Assembly (NCBI GenBank): GCA_029959615.1
Contig: JASCOD010000003.1
Location: 372,001-436,000, forward strand
Length of the DNA: 64,000 bases
Reading direction: 5' to 3'
Source: Flavobacteriaceae bacterium PS02338
GTDB taxonomy: Bacteria; Bacteroidota; Bacteroidia; Sphingobacteriales; Sphingobacteriaceae
Below, piece after piece: positions 17,867 to 27,135 of this stretch (position 1 is its first letter; every line of letters begins with the position of its first letter). Position numbers and translations under genes: made by a program. The notes beneath the pieces were generated by a model. That model saw nothing but the letters and a program-made list of their open reading frames with translations, did no database searches and had not been told where the DNA came from.

Positions 17867-18644
17867 TTTTATATTTTAATAATTGCTAAAAAAGCATAGT
17901 TGAATTAAAAGATTAATACCTTGTGTCTTTTATAGCAAAAGAGTTTAATTTAAAGATATAGTAAATATATGTAGTATTTTTGCTGATTTATATAGTGAAA
18001 GTATTCTTTTGTTAAGAAAGAAATAATGATTAAGCATTGTATTCCTCATTATGATGATGGATTAACTGAAATAGGAATATTTCTATATATGTTGTTTTAA
18101 TAAAATTATAAAATTTGTTGTATGTATTTAGGGTTTAGATTTGATACGGTAAAGGGATGAGGAAAAAAAGTATTAGGCTATTGAAGAAATATCTAAGAAT
18201 AACTAATAATAGGGGGTGACGGATTCTTTAAATAATAAATACTCCCGATTTCAAAACAAGGCATCTCAAAAGTTTAAGTCATTGCAATGAATTTGTGTTG
18301 TTTGATGAGTTGACTAGGTGGTATGGTTAAAATTGGTTGCAATATATCATTTTGTGAATTTGATTATTCGTTAGGAAATCAGATTCTGGAATTTAATGAT
18401 GAGGTTTGCTAACGTAAGTGTGTAGGCTTAGTTCGATTGTTGACTTGTTTAAAATTAACAAATAAAGCTGATGCTGAAATAATTTTACAGGTATTTGCTA
18501 TAGGTCAGTATGAGGGAGCATATATTTGACGTCACCCCGAATTATTTTAGGGTCTGTCATATATTAAAATAAATTGCATCAGTTAAAAACAATAATCGAC
18601 TCAGGTTGATGGTTTGGTCTTAAATTTGAAATTAATTCAACGCA
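17867..18644. other. 778-nt AT-rich intergenic region
   Basis: Contains the upstream region of the lipoprotein gene (17867-18200, very AT-rich), the gltD 5' fragment (18212-18532) and then a small REP-like motif CGTCACCCCGAA-N8-GGGTCTG at about 18530-18560. No intact gene. Confidence 0.6.
18212..18532 (+). pseudogene. decayed 5' fragment of a gltD copy
   Basis: Matches the start of intact gltD in order: GTGACGGATTCTTTAAATA (gltD about 12779), TTTCAAAACAAGGCATCTCA (about 12812), AATGAATTTGTGT then TGATGAGTTGACTAGG (about 12850-12890), TCGTTAGGAAATCAGATTCT followed by GGAATTTAATGATGAGGTTT (about 12945-12985), and weaker blocks up to about gltD 13145. It has deletions, stops and frameshifts, so it is not expressed as protein. 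It lies downstream of the 3' fragment, so the two are in permuted order. Confidence 0.78.
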
Positions 18645-19736
18645 TTAAACCAGAAAGCCGCCGCCTAGCAAATCATTGCCTTCGTAAAATACTGCAGATT
18701 GACCAGGTGCAATAGCAGAAACCGCATGGTCAAAAACTACACGCATATTATCTTTCTCTTGTACTATGGTGCTTAGCGTACCGGCGTCTTTGTAGCGTAT
18801 TTTCGTTACAATATTGTCTAACGGTTCGTTAATGTTTTCGTATTTAATCAAGTTAACGTTCCTTACCAACGCCTCGCTACGTTCTAGTTCGTCAGCTCTG
18901 CCTAGTACTACTGTATTGCTTTCTGGTAAAATTTGAGTAACAAACATTGGTTCGCCAAAAGCTACTCCTAAGCCTTTGCGTTGGCCAATGGTGTAGAACG
19001 GATAGCCTTTATGTTGGCCAATCACCATTCCTTTGGTATTTACAAAATTTCCACCGGCTACACGGTCTTCTAAATCTTCTACTTTGTGTTTTAAAAAAGC
19101 ACGGTAGTCGTTATCAGGAACAAAGCAGATTTCGTAGCTCTCGCTTTTCTTTGCTAGTTCCTGTTGTCCCATGTCTAATGCCATTTGTCTAATTTCCGAT
19201 TTGGCGAAGCTGCCCAATGGGAATTTAGTTCTTGCTAAGTTTTCTTGTGAAACACCCCATAGTACATAGGATTGATCCTTGTTTTCATCTTTGCCTTTAG
19301 AGATTACATAACGGCCACTATCTTGTTGACGGATATTGGCATAATGTCCTGTTGCTATAAATTCACAATCTAGTTTGTCGGCACGTTTCAAAAGTGCTTC
19401 CCATTTGATGTAGGTGTTGCAAAGTACGCAAGGGTTTGGCGTTCTTCCTGCTAGGTATTCGTCTACAAAGTTATCGATTACGAAATCTCCAAACTCATCT
19501 CTGATGTCTAAGATGTAGTGAGGGAAGCCATAATTAACGGCTAGTGTTCGTGCGTCATTGATGCTGTCTAAGCTGCAACAGCCGGTTTCCTTGCTATTAG
19601 TGCCAGAAGTGGCATAATCCCAAGTCTTCATAGTTAGGCCAATTACTTCGTATCCCTGTTCGTGCAACATTACTGATGCTACCGAACTATCTACCCCGCC
19701 ACTCATGGCTACTAAAATTCTACCGTGTTTGCTCAT
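18645..19736 (-). CDS. mnmA: tRNA 2-thiouridylase
   Basis: Transfers sulfur to U34 of tRNAs for Lys, Glu and Gln, in the cytosol. The 363-residue protein has the PP-loop AMSGGVDSSVASVMLHEQGY at the N-terminus, the catalytic cysteine pair Cys103 (TPNPCVLCN) and Cys204 (SYEICFVPD), and the family segments RTPNPCVLCNTYIKW, GHYANI and FYTIGQRKGLGV. Length is normal. The start is supported by an exact TAATTTTG -7 box at 19754-19761, 17 nt upstream. Single gene; the LacI-type regulator upstream has its own context. Confidence 0.96.
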   Translation of the reverse strand: MSKHGRILVAMSGGVDSSVASVMLHEQGYEVIGLTMKTWDYATSGTNSKETGCCSLDSINDARTLAVNYGFPHYILDIRDEFGDFVIDNFVDEYLAGRTPNPCVLCNTYIKWEALLKRADKLDCEFIATGHYANIRQQDSGRYVISKGKDENKDQSYVLWGVSQENLARTKFPLGSFAKSEIRQMALDMGQQELAKKSESYEICFVPDNDYRAFLKHKVEDLEDRVAGGNFVNTKGMVIGQHKGYPFYTIGQRKGLGVAFGEPMFVTQILPESNTVVLGRADELERSEALVRNVNLIKYENINEPLDNIVTKIRYKDAGTLSTIVQEKDNMRVVFDHAVSAIAPGQSAVFYEGNDLLGGGFLV

Positions 19737-19753
19737 TGTTTTAAATCAATTTG

Positions 19754-19761
19754 CAAAATTA
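19754..19761 (-). promoter_or_regulatory. -7 promoter box of mnmA
   Basis: Minus strand reads TAATTTTG, an exact TAnnTTTG match, 17 nt before the mnmA ATG. No TTTG element was seen at the -33 position. Confidence 0.5.
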
Positions 19762-19870
19762 CGCAATTAGTTTAAAAGAGTATTATCCGCTGTCAAAAAT
19801 GAAACAGTATAGACATAAGCGGTTAATCCGGCCAGCTTTCTTTCATGCATTGCATTCCTAGTGGGAGGGG

Positions 19871-20890
19871 TTATCTGCTGCTCGATTTCCTAATCTGTAG
19901 CTCTGTATCCAAGAAGATGGTTTCGGCAGGTCCGATGTCTTTACCTTTTACGAGGTTGATGATGGTTGTTGCTGCTATTTCGCCTATTTGCCTTGATGGC
20001 TGGCGTACTGTGCTTAAAGGCGGGTTTAAGATCGGAGCTAGATCTGAGTTGCTGAAGCCGATTAAGGAGATGTCTTCTGGTATTTTGTAACTGTGCTCGT
20101 TTAAGTAAGCTAGAACTTTAGTACTTAGTAAATCTGTAGCGGTAAAAATGGCCTGTGGCTTTTGCTCTAGTAGTTCTTTCATGGCTTTGGCTACATTTTC
20201 ATCTATTTTCTGAGGATCTGCTGTGTTACAAAATCTAACTAATTCTTCTTCGTAAGGGACTTGATGTTTGGCTAGTGCTTGTTTGTAGCCTTCAAAGCGT
20301 TCGTGTGTCATTCCTAAGGTCGATATGCTGCTTAAATGAGCAATTCTTGTGTGTCCAGATGAAATAAGGTGTGTGGTAGCTTCAAAAGCGCCTTTGATAT
20401 TGTTTACAGTAACTTTATGTACGTCTAATTCAGCGGTAATTCTGTCAAAAAGTACAATGGGAAAGCCTTGCAACTGTAATTCTTTTAAATGGCTGAAATC
20501 AGTAGTTTGAAAGGAAGGGGAGATCATGATGCCGTCTACACCATTGGCGTACAATAGATTGATACAGGCTTTTTCTTGTTCGTAAGATTCTTTGCTCTGC
20601 ATAATGATGATCTGATAACCACTTTGCGTACAAATTTGGTCTATACTATCCAGCATTTGAGCTACGAAACTATTGTCCATAGCACAAATTACCACGCCGA
20701 TAGAACGTGTTTTGCCTACTTTAAGGCTTCTAGCCATCCGGTTGGGGATGTAATTATGCTTGGTGGCGTAAGCTAAGACAAATTTTTTGGTTTCTTCTCC
20801 AATTTCATGGCTATCGTTAAGTGCTCGTGAAACCGTAGATACCGAAATATTCAGTGCTTTGGCTATGTCGCGTAGAGTGATGTTGCTCAT
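19871..20890 (-). CDS. LacI-family transcriptional regulator
   Basis: A 339-residue repressor: N-terminal helix-turn-helix with hinge, ITLRDIAKALNISVSTVSRA, followed by a periplasmic-binding-protein-like effector domain (RSIGVVICAMDNSFVAQMLDSI, NGVDGIMISPS, HTRIAHLSS, QAIFTATDLLSTKVL, ISLIGFSNSDLAPILNPPLS). I start it at the ATG at 20890; the longer frame would need GTG at 20902. The effector is probably a sugar, but no sugar-utilisation genes adjoin it. It is divergent from the ATP-grasp operon, which it might control. A TATCTTTA box lies at 20905-20912 on the minus strand. Confidence 0.9.
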   Translation of the reverse strand: MSNITLRDIAKALNISVSTVSRALNDSHEIGEETKKFVLAYATKHNYIPNRMARSLKVGKTRSIGVVICAMDNSFVAQMLDSIDQICTQSGYQIIIMQSKESYEQEKACINLLYANGVDGIMISPSFQTTDFSHLKELQLQGFPIVLFDRITAELDVHKVTVNNIKGAFEATTHLISSGHTRIAHLSSISTLGMTHERFEGYKQALAKHQVPYEEELVRFCNTADPQKIDENVAKAMKELLEQKPQAIFTATDLLSTKVLAYLNEHSYKIPEDISLIGFSNSDLAPILNPPLSTVRQPSRQIGEIAATTIINLVKGKDIGPAETIFLDTELQIRKSSSR

Positions 20891-21072
20891 TTTGAAAATC
20901 ACTGTAAAGATAGGGTTAATTGTTAAAATGTTTAATTGTGTGTTTTTTTACTGTTTTACTTTTTTTTATAATTTTTTTATGATTATTTATATTTAGTTGT
21001 GGTGTTTTTGTTGTTTTTGTATTAATTTTTAGTTATATATGTGTTATTATTTCATCTATTTATGTTTTTTAT

Positions 21073-22518
21073 ATGGTTTTTGAGGATTATTTTGGTGATT
21101 ATCAAGTAATATCTGGTGTTTTTGATGAAATGAAGGGTGATTTTGGTGTTAGAAAGCATTATGATTTATTTATGTCTGCGTTTAGGGAGGTCAATTCTGC
21201 TGAAATGGGACTTAAGGATGAGCTTGCGAAGAAACTTTTCCTCACACAAGGAATTACTTTTACAGTTTATAGTAGTGGAGAAGGGATAGAAAAGATTTTT
21301 CCTTTTGATATCTACCCTCGTATTATTCAGGCTGCCGAATGGGAGTTTATAGAAAGGGGAATCAAACAGCGGCTAAAAGCATTAAATATTTTTCTAAAGG
21401 ATGTTTACAGTCACCAATTTATTATCAAAGATGGTATAATTCCGGCGTCGCTCATTTATTCCTGTCCAAATTATTTAAGGGAGATGATGAATGTAGAGGT
21501 TCCTTTTAATATTTACACTCACATTAGCGGGATAGATCTAATAAGAGATCACGATGGTTCTTATTACGTGTTGGAAGATAACTTACGTACACCATCCGGT
21601 GTAAGTTATATGCTAGAAAATAGAAACATCAGTTATAGGTTATTTCCTAATCAAATTCCAGAGAATAAGGTTCGTCCGGTAAGTGATTATCCAGATTTGC
21701 TGATGAAAAACTTATTGGGATTGGGGAATAGGCATAGCAGCAGGCCAACGGTAGTGCTATTGACACCAGGAATTTACAATTCTGCTTATTTTGAGCATAC
21801 TACTTTAGCTCGATTAATGGGGATCGAATTGGTAGAAGGTAGGGATTTGGTGGTAGATAACCACAAGGTGTATATGAGGACTACTAAGGGACTAAAACGT
21901 GTAGACGTAATTTACCGTAGGGTAGACGATGAGTTTTTAGACCCATTGATTTTTAGACCAGATAGTATGTTGGGCGTTCCGGGAATTTATCATGCCTATA
22001 GAAAGGGAAATGTAGCTATCATCAATGCCATGGGTAATGGTGTGGCCGATGACAAAGCGGTATACGCCTATGTTCCCGATATGATCAAGTATTATTTAAA
22101 TGAAGAGCCGATTTTAAAGAACGTTCCTACATTGAGAATGGAAAATGACGATGAAAGAGAACACGCACTTAATAATCTCCATAACATGGTGGTGAAAAGA
22201 ACCAATGAAAGTGGTGGTTATGGGATGCTAATAGGTAATACGGCTACGGAAATCGAACTCAAAGAATTTGCAGAAGAAATACAGAAATCGCCACGACAGT
22301 TTATAGCGCAACCTATCATCAGTTTATCGTCGGCACCGTGTTACATTGATGGCAAATTACAACCACGAAGGGTAGATTTAAGGCCTTTTGCGTTGAGTGG
22401 TCCCGATGGTGTAGAGATTGTTCCTGGCGGACTTACAAGGGTTGCTCTCAAAGAAGGTTCAATTGTGGTCAACTCATCGCAAGGCGGAGGAAGCAAAGAC
22501 ACTTGGGTGGTGGATTAG
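21073..22518 (+). CDS. circularly permuted ATP-grasp protein
   Basis: A 481-residue protein of the CP_ATPgrasp family (DUF404/DUF407). Recognisable parts are FDIYPRIIQAAEWEFIERGI, the ATP-binding and catalytic stretches YYVLEDNLRTPSGVSYML, VVLLTPGIYNSAYFEH, and the C-terminal QPIISLSSAPCYIDG with VDLRPFALSG. The family is thought to ligate a carboxylate to an amine, perhaps making a peptide tag; the substrate is unknown. It is first in a three-gene set with an alpha-E protein and a transglutaminase-like protein, a combination conserved in many bacteria. The 5' flank shared with the LacI gene is extremely AT-rich. Confidence 0.9.
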   Translation: MVFEDYFGDYQVISGVFDEMKGDFGVRKHYDLFMSAFREVNSAEMGLKDELAKKLFLTQGITFTVYSSGEGIEKIFPFDIYPRIIQAAEWEFIERGIKQRLKALNIFLKDVYSHQFIIKDGIIPASLIYSCPNYLREMMNVEVPFNIYTHISGIDLIRDHDGSYYVLEDNLRTPSGVSYMLENRNISYRLFPNQIPENKVRPVSDYPDLLMKNLLGLGNRHSSRPTVVLLTPGIYNSAYFEHTTLARLMGIELVEGRDLVVDNHKVYMRTTKGLKRVDVIYRRVDDEFLDPLIFRPDSMLGVPGIYHAYRKGNVAIINAMGNGVADDKAVYAYVPDMIKYYLNEEPILKNVPTLRMENDDEREHALNNLHNMVVKRTNESGGYGMLIGNTATEIELKEFAEEIQKSPRQFIAQPIISLSSAPCYIDGKLQPRRVDLRPFALSGPDGVEIVPGGLTRVALKEGSIVVNSSQGGGSKDTWVVD

Positions 22519-22612
22519 GTGTAAGGGATTAGCGATCAGGTGTTAGTGACTAGTCTATTACCCCCAATGAACTAGTGAACCAATGAACAAATAAAATCAA
22601 CTAAAGAAAAAC

Positions 22613-23542
22613 ATGCTCAGTAGAGTTGCAGAAAATATATTTTGGATGAGTCGCTATATGGAGCGTACGAACATTCATTTAAGGATATTGAGAACTTATT
22701 ACATCGCATCACAAGATGGAGTTCCATTTGTGAAATGGGATGAGGTTTTTAGGTATTATAACCAGGGGATGCCTGCAGAAAAGAGCTTGAGCGCTAATGA
22801 GGTGCTTAACTTTATCCTTTTCGATAGAGATAACGAAAGCTCGGTAGTAAATAATATTTTTAGAGCAAGGGAAAATGCCCGTAGTGCACAAGACCACATT
22901 ACTAAAGAGCTTTGGCAGTGCTTAAACGATTATTATCATTTTATTAGAGATAAAGGCTTGCAGCGGCAGCTTAATCAGGGCGATCCGGTAAGTGTGCTAG
23001 ATCAATTGATTAAGCAATGTATGCTATACTATGGCATCATCGACATTTCGATGTTTAGGAGTGAAGGTTTTAATTATTTAAATACAGGAAAGTATATAGA
23101 ACGTTTGCTGCAAAGTATCAGCTCTTTACATATGCAGATTGTAAGAACCAATGGAGAAGTTAAAGATAGTATGGATATCGTAAGTTGGCGCTATTTTCTA
23201 GTCTCGATTTCTGGTTACGAATACTATCTGAAATCACATTCGGGTACAGTAAATCCAGCCTTGATTTTTAAGCAAGTATTGTATGAAATGCACTTCCCAC
23301 ATTCGATAGCTTATAGCATAGGGCAACTTAATAGATATGCCCAGCGATTAAAGCCCGAAAGTTTGGAAGATAGCTTTGATAAGTTGGAATTTTCTATTGG
23401 AAAAGCAGCCGCGATTTTAAAATACAATAGTCCTGGTGCCGACTGCCAAGCGCAATTAGCTTTGTTAAATTCAATAGAAACTAACTTGCTTAATGTAGTT
23501 CAAGTTTTTAATGGATATTATTTCGGCTCATTGGTTCATTAA
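22613..23542 (+). CDS. alpha-E domain protein (DUF403)
   Basis: A 309-residue, mostly helical protein matching the alpha-E/DUF403 family: MLSRVAENIFWMSRYMERTN at the N-terminus is diagnostic, followed by helical segments such as NNIFRARENARSAQDHITKELW and FPHSIAYSIGQLNRYAQRLK. Biochemical role is unknown; it always accompanies the permuted ATP-grasp protein and a transglutaminase-like enzyme, and is assumed to work with them on one product. It follows the ATP-grasp gene by 94 nt, with a short repeat-like insert in the gap, and precedes the transglutaminase gene by 96 nt. Confidence 0.9.
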   Translation: MLSRVAENIFWMSRYMERTNIHLRILRTYYIASQDGVPFVKWDEVFRYYNQGMPAEKSLSANEVLNFILFDRDNESSVVNNIFRARENARSAQDHITKELWQCLNDYYHFIRDKGLQRQLNQGDPVSVLDQLIKQCMLYYGIIDISMFRSEGFNYLNTGKYIERLLQSISSLHMQIVRTNGEVKDSMDIVSWRYFLVSISGYEYYLKSHSGTVNPALIFKQVLYEMHFPHSIAYSIGQLNRYAQRLKPESLEDSFDKLEFSIGKAAAILKYNSPGADCQAQLALLNSIETNLLNVVQVFNGYYFGSLVH

Positions 23543-23638
23543 AATGTTAATCGGTTTGCCAAAAGTATCGGATATTAAAAAGCTCAGCATCGTTATAATT
23601 AACTGACGGCTGGTACCTAAAACCCTAATCCCTAAAAA

Positions 23639-24610
23639 ATGCCTACATACCACGTTAAACACGTTACAAGATATAGTTATCCTTCTTCAGTAACGGACAG
23701 CGCTAATCAAATCATATTAAGTCCACCTACAACGCCCTATCAAGATATTGTACATCACGAGATCAGAATTGATCCATCTACATCAGTAGATAGTTTTTAT
23801 GACTATTTCGGTAATAAAGTTGGAGTTTTCACTATCGTTTCGCCACATACAGATTTGGCAATTGTAGTAGAAGCAGAGGTAATAACTAAAAATGTTCCAC
23901 CACCTAATGACTTTTGGCCGGCAAAAAATCAATGGGAGAATGTTGCTTCTCTAGCTAGTCACATCGATTTTCTAGATTTCATGAAACCAGGAGCTTCGCA
24001 ATCTTTAAAGCTGATCAAACAAGAAATTGATAAGTTGGTGAGTAGAGAACTTACGGTTTTTCAGTTGGTAAATTCTCTATCAAGTTACGTATACGGATTG
24101 TTAACCTACCAAAAAGGAGTAACTAACGTAGAAACTGATATTGACCAAATATGGGAATTGAAAGCTGGTGTTTGCCAGGATTTTGCACATTTGCTTATCG
24201 AGATGTTGAGGTTATACAATGTGCCTTCTCGCTATGTGAGCGGCTATATTTGTCCGGCAGGAAATGAGTTAAGGGGAATTGGCGCTACGCATGCTTGGGT
24301 AGAAGCTTATATTCCAGATTATGGCTGGTTGGGCATTGATCCAACAAACAACTGCTTAATTGGCGACAGACATATTCGTATCGCTTTTGGGCGGAATTTT
24401 AATGACTGCACCCCTGTAAAAGGAACTTATAAAGGTTCTTCTGCGCATACTTTGTCTGTAGCTGTGATCATTACGAATGAGAAAATTAAATTAGAAGAAG
24501 AGATTGCCGTGGAAGAGAATGCTTATGTAAAAGAAATTGAAGAGCCAATTGCAATTGTCAATTCTTATCAGAAATTCATTGAAATGCAACAGCAGCAGCA
24601 ACAACAATAG
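23639..24610 (+). CDS. transglutaminase-like protease/ligase
   Basis: A 323-residue protein with the bacterial transglutaminase N-terminal domain (YHVKHVTRYSYPSSVTDSAN) and the transglutaminase core. The catalytic triad is visible: Cys179 in ELKAGVCQDFAHLL, His218 in GATHAWVEAY and Asp234 in LGIDPTNN, so it should be active. No signal peptide is seen, so it is probably cytosolic. Third gene of the ATP-grasp/alpha-E/transglutaminase set; it may make or cut the isopeptide product of the ATP-grasp enzyme. The end is unusual: a run of Gln encoded by CAG/CAA repeats directly before the stop. Confidence 0.92.
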   Translation: MPTYHVKHVTRYSYPSSVTDSANQIILSPPTTPYQDIVHHEIRIDPSTSVDSFYDYFGNKVGVFTIVSPHTDLAIVVEAEVITKNVPPPNDFWPAKNQWENVASLASHIDFLDFMKPGASQSLKLIKQEIDKLVSRELTVFQLVNSLSSYVYGLLTYQKGVTNVETDIDQIWELKAGVCQDFAHLLIEMLRLYNVPSRYVSGYICPAGNELRGIGATHAWVEAYIPDYGWLGIDPTNNCLIGDRHIRIAFGRNFNDCTPVKGTYKGSSAHTLSVAVIITNEKIKLEEEIAVEENAYVKEIEEPIAIVNSYQKFIEMQQQQQQQ

Positions 24611-24714
24611 CAATTTATCTCCTTATTGTACAGTTAAATAATAAGGATGTTGATAATTTGGAAAGTCATAGCTAGTTTAATTTTCGGATATTTAAACTTC
24701 CATTTTGTTTAAAT

Positions 24715-26565
24715 ATGAAGTTAGTAATTGCCGAAAAGCCATCTGTAGGACGTGAATTAGCCAAAGTTTTTGGTGCAACTACCCGTAAGGATGGTTTTAT
24801 AGAAGGCAAGGGCTATTCTTTCACTTGGGCTTTTGGTCATTTACTACAATTGGCACCACCTCAAGAGTACGGCTTTTATGGATGGCGTAAAGAGCATTTG
24901 CCCATGTTGCCGCAAAAATTTAAGCTTTCTATTCGTAAGATAAAAACCAAAGATGGAATGGTAGAAGATCCAGGGGTAAGAAAACAACTGGATATTATAC
25001 AAAAGCTGTTTGATGAATGTACTGAAATCATTGTAGCGACGGATGCTGGACGTGAGGGGGAATTGATCTTTAGGTATATCTATTCTTACCTGAAATGTAA
25101 AAAGCCGTTTAAGCGTTTGTGGATATCTTCCCAAACTGATGAAGCCATTAAAGATGGTTTTAGAAATTTGAAAGCTGGCGAAGAATATGATACTTTATTT
25201 AGTTCTGCTCACTGTCGTTCGGTTTCTGATTGGCTGGTAGGGATGAACGCTACGCAGGCATTGAGTATATCTGCCGGAAATAGAAGTGTATTGTCTTTAG
25301 GAAGGGTACAAACGCCAACTTTAGCAATGATTTGTGCTCGTTATCTCGAAATCAAAAACTTTGTGCCTAAAATCTATTTTCAAATTGGTATTCAGCTAGA
25401 TAAAGATGGACAACTGTTTAAAGCAATTTCTGTAGATAGTGTTGATACCAAGGAAGAAGGTGAAGCTATTTTTGCGAAGGTAGAAGACGTAGCATCGGGC
25501 TTTAGTAATGGGGGGAATATCACAGCTGTAGAAGCTAAACCCAGAAAAGAACCGCCACCGCTTTTGCACGATTTGAGTAGTTTGCAGCAAGAGGCCAATA
25601 AACGTAACGGCTTTACAGCTGATCAAACGTTGGGTTTGCTCCAAAACCTTTATGAAAGTAAATTGGTTACTTATCCACGTACAGGTAGTCGTTATATAGG
25701 TGATGATGTTTTTGCAACCGTTCCGTCGTTGATTGTAAGTCTAACCGACCATCCAACTTTTGCTAAACAGGCAGTAGTTTTGGGCGAGATAGCTTTGAAC
25801 AAAAGAAGTGTAAATGCCAAAAAAGTAACCGATCACCATGCTATTTTAACTACGGGTATCAAGTCGGGTTCATTAAGTAAAGATCATCAGGCAATTTATG
25901 ATCTAGTTGCCGGTCGTATGTTAGAAGCTTTTCACCAAGAGTGTGTAAAAGAGGTTACGAAGATTACGATTCAATCAGAGATTACTTTTGTAGCTAATGG
26001 AACGGTGATCCGTTCTGCAGGTTGGCGATCTGTATTTAATGATGTAGAAGACGATAAAAAGGACGAGGATAATCCAGCTTTACCAAAGGTGAAGAAGGGA
26101 GAGGCTTTACCCATTGTGAATAAGGCATTATTGGAAAAACAAACCAAGCCAAAGGCGATGTACAATGAGGCTTCCTTGTTAAAGTCGTTAGAAACTTGTG
26201 GTAAAGAAATAGAAGATGAAGAGTTGCGTTACGCGATGAAAGACAGTGGTTTGGGTACACCTGCTACTCGTGCTGCAATTATCGAAACGCTACTTACCCG
26301 AGAATATATCATTCGTGAGAAGCGAAATCTAGTACCTACCCAAAAGGGCTTGGCTGTATATGAAGTAGTAAAGGAAAAACGTATCGCACAGGCTGAATTA
26401 ACTGGTCAGTGGGAAAAACGTTTGGAAGAAATTAGATCTGGAGCTTCTGTACAAGATTTTAAAACTGAAATCATAGATTACACCAGAAGTATCACTCAAG
26501 AACTACTTACAGACGGTGCCGCTATTTCTAACCAGCTAGCTACACCCGCACCAGTTACGGCTTAG
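24715..26565 (+). CDS. topB: DNA topoisomerase III
   Basis: A type IA topoisomerase that decatenates single-stranded regions during replication and recombination. The 616-residue protein has the Toprim domain at the N-terminus (KLVIAEKPSVGRELAKVFG and the acidic IVATDAGREGELIFRYIYSY), the cap and central domains, and the catalytic tyrosine in LVTYPRTGSRYIGDD (about Tyr320). The DNA-gate motif SLGRVQTPTLAMI is present. There are no C-terminal zinc ribbons, as in the Bacteroidota TopB subfamily often found with mobile elements; here nothing mobile adjoins. Start at 24715 gives the canonical N-terminus. Confidence 0.95.
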   Translation: MKLVIAEKPSVGRELAKVFGATTRKDGFIEGKGYSFTWAFGHLLQLAPPQEYGFYGWRKEHLPMLPQKFKLSIRKIKTKDGMVEDPGVRKQLDIIQKLFDECTEIIVATDAGREGELIFRYIYSYLKCKKPFKRLWISSQTDEAIKDGFRNLKAGEEYDTLFSSAHCRSVSDWLVGMNATQALSISAGNRSVLSLGRVQTPTLAMICARYLEIKNFVPKIYFQIGIQLDKDGQLFKAISVDSVDTKEEGEAIFAKVEDVASGFSNGGNITAVEAKPRKEPPPLLHDLSSLQQEANKRNGFTADQTLGLLQNLYESKLVTYPRTGSRYIGDDVFATVPSLIVSLTDHPTFAKQAVVLGEIALNKRSVNAKKVTDHHAILTTGIKSGSLSKDHQAIYDLVAGRMLEAFHQECVKEVTKITIQSEITFVANGTVIRSAGWRSVFNDVEDDKKDEDNPALPKVKKGEALPIVNKALLEKQTKPKAMYNEASLLKSLETCGKEIEDEELRYAMKDSGLGTPATRAAIIETLLTREYIIREKRNLVPTQKGLAVYEVVKEKRIAQAELTGQWEKRLEEIRSGASVQDFKTEIIDYTRSITQELLTDGAAISNQLATPAPVTA

Positions 26566-26569
26566 GGAT

Positions 26570-26720
26570 CAGTAGTCAGGTATCAGTATTTAGGAGTCAG
26601 TCATAGATATCTATTTTATAAAATTCATTTCCGTTGGCTTTAGCCAAAAAACCTCTATTTTTATCATTTTTGATATAGCAATTAATACCTGAACCCTAGT
26701 TCCTGATACCTAATTCAAAC
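26570..26720. repeat. intergenic region with inverted GGTATCAG-type repeats
   Basis: AGTAGTCAGGTATCAGTATT (26578-26597) and, in the opposite direction, ACCCTAGTTCCTGATACCTA (about 26693-26712) form the ends of a long imperfect inverted repeat. TTGGCTTTAGCCAA lies between them. Related TCAGG/AGGTACCAG text occurs at 22525-22560 and 33535-33590, so it is a repeated intergenic sequence in this genome. Confidence 0.5.
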
Positions 26721-26763
26721 TTTCCTTTTAAAAATCTTGTTATGCTTAGTAAAGAACGAAATT

Positions 26764-27132
26764 ATGTTAAGCATTATAAGAGAGACACCACCACACGTAT
26801 TCGGCGTTAGAGCTACAGGCCAAGTCACGGCCGAAGACCTTAAAAGTGTACTGCTTCCTGGTTTAGAAGTCCTCACACAGCAGTACGATGAAATTTACTA
26901 TCTGCTCGTATTGGAAACTCCGGTAGAAAATTTTACTGCTGGTGCTTGGTTTCAAGATATGATTGCCGGGTTAAAGCATTTCACCAAATGGAAGAAAGCT
27001 GCAGTAGTTACAGATGAAAAAGCTGTAGAAAAATTCACAGATGCATTTAGTTATGTAGCTCCAGGGGAATTTAAAGGCTTTCCACTTGCACTATTAGATG
27101 AGGCAATTGATTGGTTAAACATTAAAGCTTAA
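26764..27132 (+). CDS. SpoIIAA-like (STAS-fold) protein
   Basis: A 122-residue soluble protein of the SpoIIAA-like family (PF11964): VFGVRATGQVTAEDLKSVLL starts the STAS-like fold, followed by EIYYLLVLETPVENFTAGAW and the C-terminal helix AIDWLNIKA. Members are small stress-associated proteins of unknown partner. I start at the ATG at 26764 because the earlier start is a TTG. It is the first of three tightly packed genes (gaps of 3 and 11 nt), with a membrane protein and a pyridoxamine-oxidase-like general stress protein, so a stress operon is plausible. Confidence 0.78.
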   Translation: MLSIIRETPPHVFGVRATGQVTAEDLKSVLLPGLEVLTQQYDEIYYLLVLETPVENFTAGAWFQDMIAGLKHFTKWKKAAVVTDEKAVEKFTDAFSYVAPGEFKGFPLALLDEAIDWLNIKA

Positions 27133-27135
27133 TTT

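Noticed and set aside
26635..26665. Terminator of topB at the TTGGCTTTAGCCAA hairpin
   Set aside because: The stem is only 6 bp with a 2-nt loop and is followed by A residues, not T residues, on the plus strand.
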